Shown in pieces: positions 36,515 to 36,650 of a stretch of 36,650 bases of DNA; position 1 is the first letter of the stretch; every line of letters begins with the position of its first letter. Both the position numbers and the translations under genes were made by a program. The notes below the pieces were generated by a model. It saw nothing but the letters and a program-made list of their open reading frames with translations. It had not been told where the DNA came from and made no database searches. The DNA is taken from assembly GCA_017530505.1 (NCBI GenBank), contig JAFXMI010000040.1, forward strand, positions 1 to 36,650. Reading direction: 5' to 3'. Source of the stretch: Clostridia bacterium. Lineage in GTDB: Bacteria > Bacillota > Clostridia > TANB77 > CAG-508.

Positions 36515-36650
36515 TAAGGTAGACATAGCCATTACTAACTATGCCCCTTTCAGACCCGTACGTGCGGCTTTCCCGCATACGGTTCCCCATAATACATTTA
36601 ACAGTTAAATATCATATATATTTACATATATCTTTGGATTTATTATTGGA
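36511..36650 (-). mobile_element. 3' end of a group II intron (domains V and VI)
   Basis: On the minus strand the run from 36587 to 36553 forms a classical domain V hairpin: GAACCGTATGCGG, a GAAA tetraloop, and GCCGCACGTACGGGTC. Domain VI follows with stem CATAG/CTATG around a TTAGTAATGG loop, and the intron ends near CTACCTTAC. Such introns are ribozymes that usually carry a reverse transcriptase ORF, which would lie outside the window. The direction matches the interrupted downstream exon. Confidence 0.85.

Overview
The window is very AT-rich DNA from what looks like an anaerobic, Gram-positive, clostridial-type bacterium. The gene content supports this: pyruvate formate-lyase with its activase, a CwlD-like amidase, a DacF-like D,D-carboxypeptidase, sortase-linked thioester surface proteins, a clostridial-style pseudopilin, PepF, and strong GGAGG ribosome binding sites with frequent GTG/TTG starts. 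I cannot name the species.

Layout. 0.1-5.4 kb (minus): M18 aminopeptidase, two tandem pyrimidine-nucleoside phosphorylases, rnhB and a pseudopilin. 5.6-7.9 kb (plus): HtrA protease and two small proteins. 7.9-8.5 kb (minus): maf. 8.8-11.9 kb (plus): pflB-pflA. 11.9-13.8 kb (minus): a thioester/Cna-B surface protein and a sortase. 14.0-21.5 kb (minus): a two-component system, PepF, a TM2 protein, a polytopic membrane protein and an M23 peptidase. 22-23.1 kb (plus): a CwlD-like amidase and a small ORF. 23.2-32.0 kb (minus): a transglutaminase-fold protein, pyrB, a GGDEF protein and an anchored Ig-like protein in one cluster, then a 1495-residue repeat surface protein. 32.3-34.4 kb (plus): a DacF-like carboxypeptidase and a CAP protein. 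34.5-36.65 kb: an IS200/IS605-like remnant, rpsU, an ArsC/Spx-like protein, a DUF3795-like protein, and the 3' end of a group II intron that interrupts a desulfoferrodoxin-like gene.

Main observation. Four otherwise well-conserved genes (pflB, the sortase gene, the cwlD-like gene, the dacF-like gene) are each broken by the same lesion: one extra C directly before a glycine GGN codon. The old frame therefore meets CGG, and a +1 step restores the family protein. There are six such sites; the amidase has three, two of them back to back. In my by-eye scan of the other coding regions CGG never occurs as an in-frame codon, although about forty CGG trinucleotides span codon boundaries. Catalytic residues lie downstream of the shift in every case. 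The simplest reading is that CGG is not an arginine codon in this organism and that CGGN is read as a four-base glycine codon, or CGG triggers efficient +1 frameshifting. No tRNA gene that could explain this is in the window.

Functional themes: envelope building and display (sortase, surface proteins, M23, amidase, DacF, CAP), mixed-acid fermentation (pflBA), nucleotide metabolism (phosphorylases, pyrB, maf) and signalling (two-component system, GGDEF).
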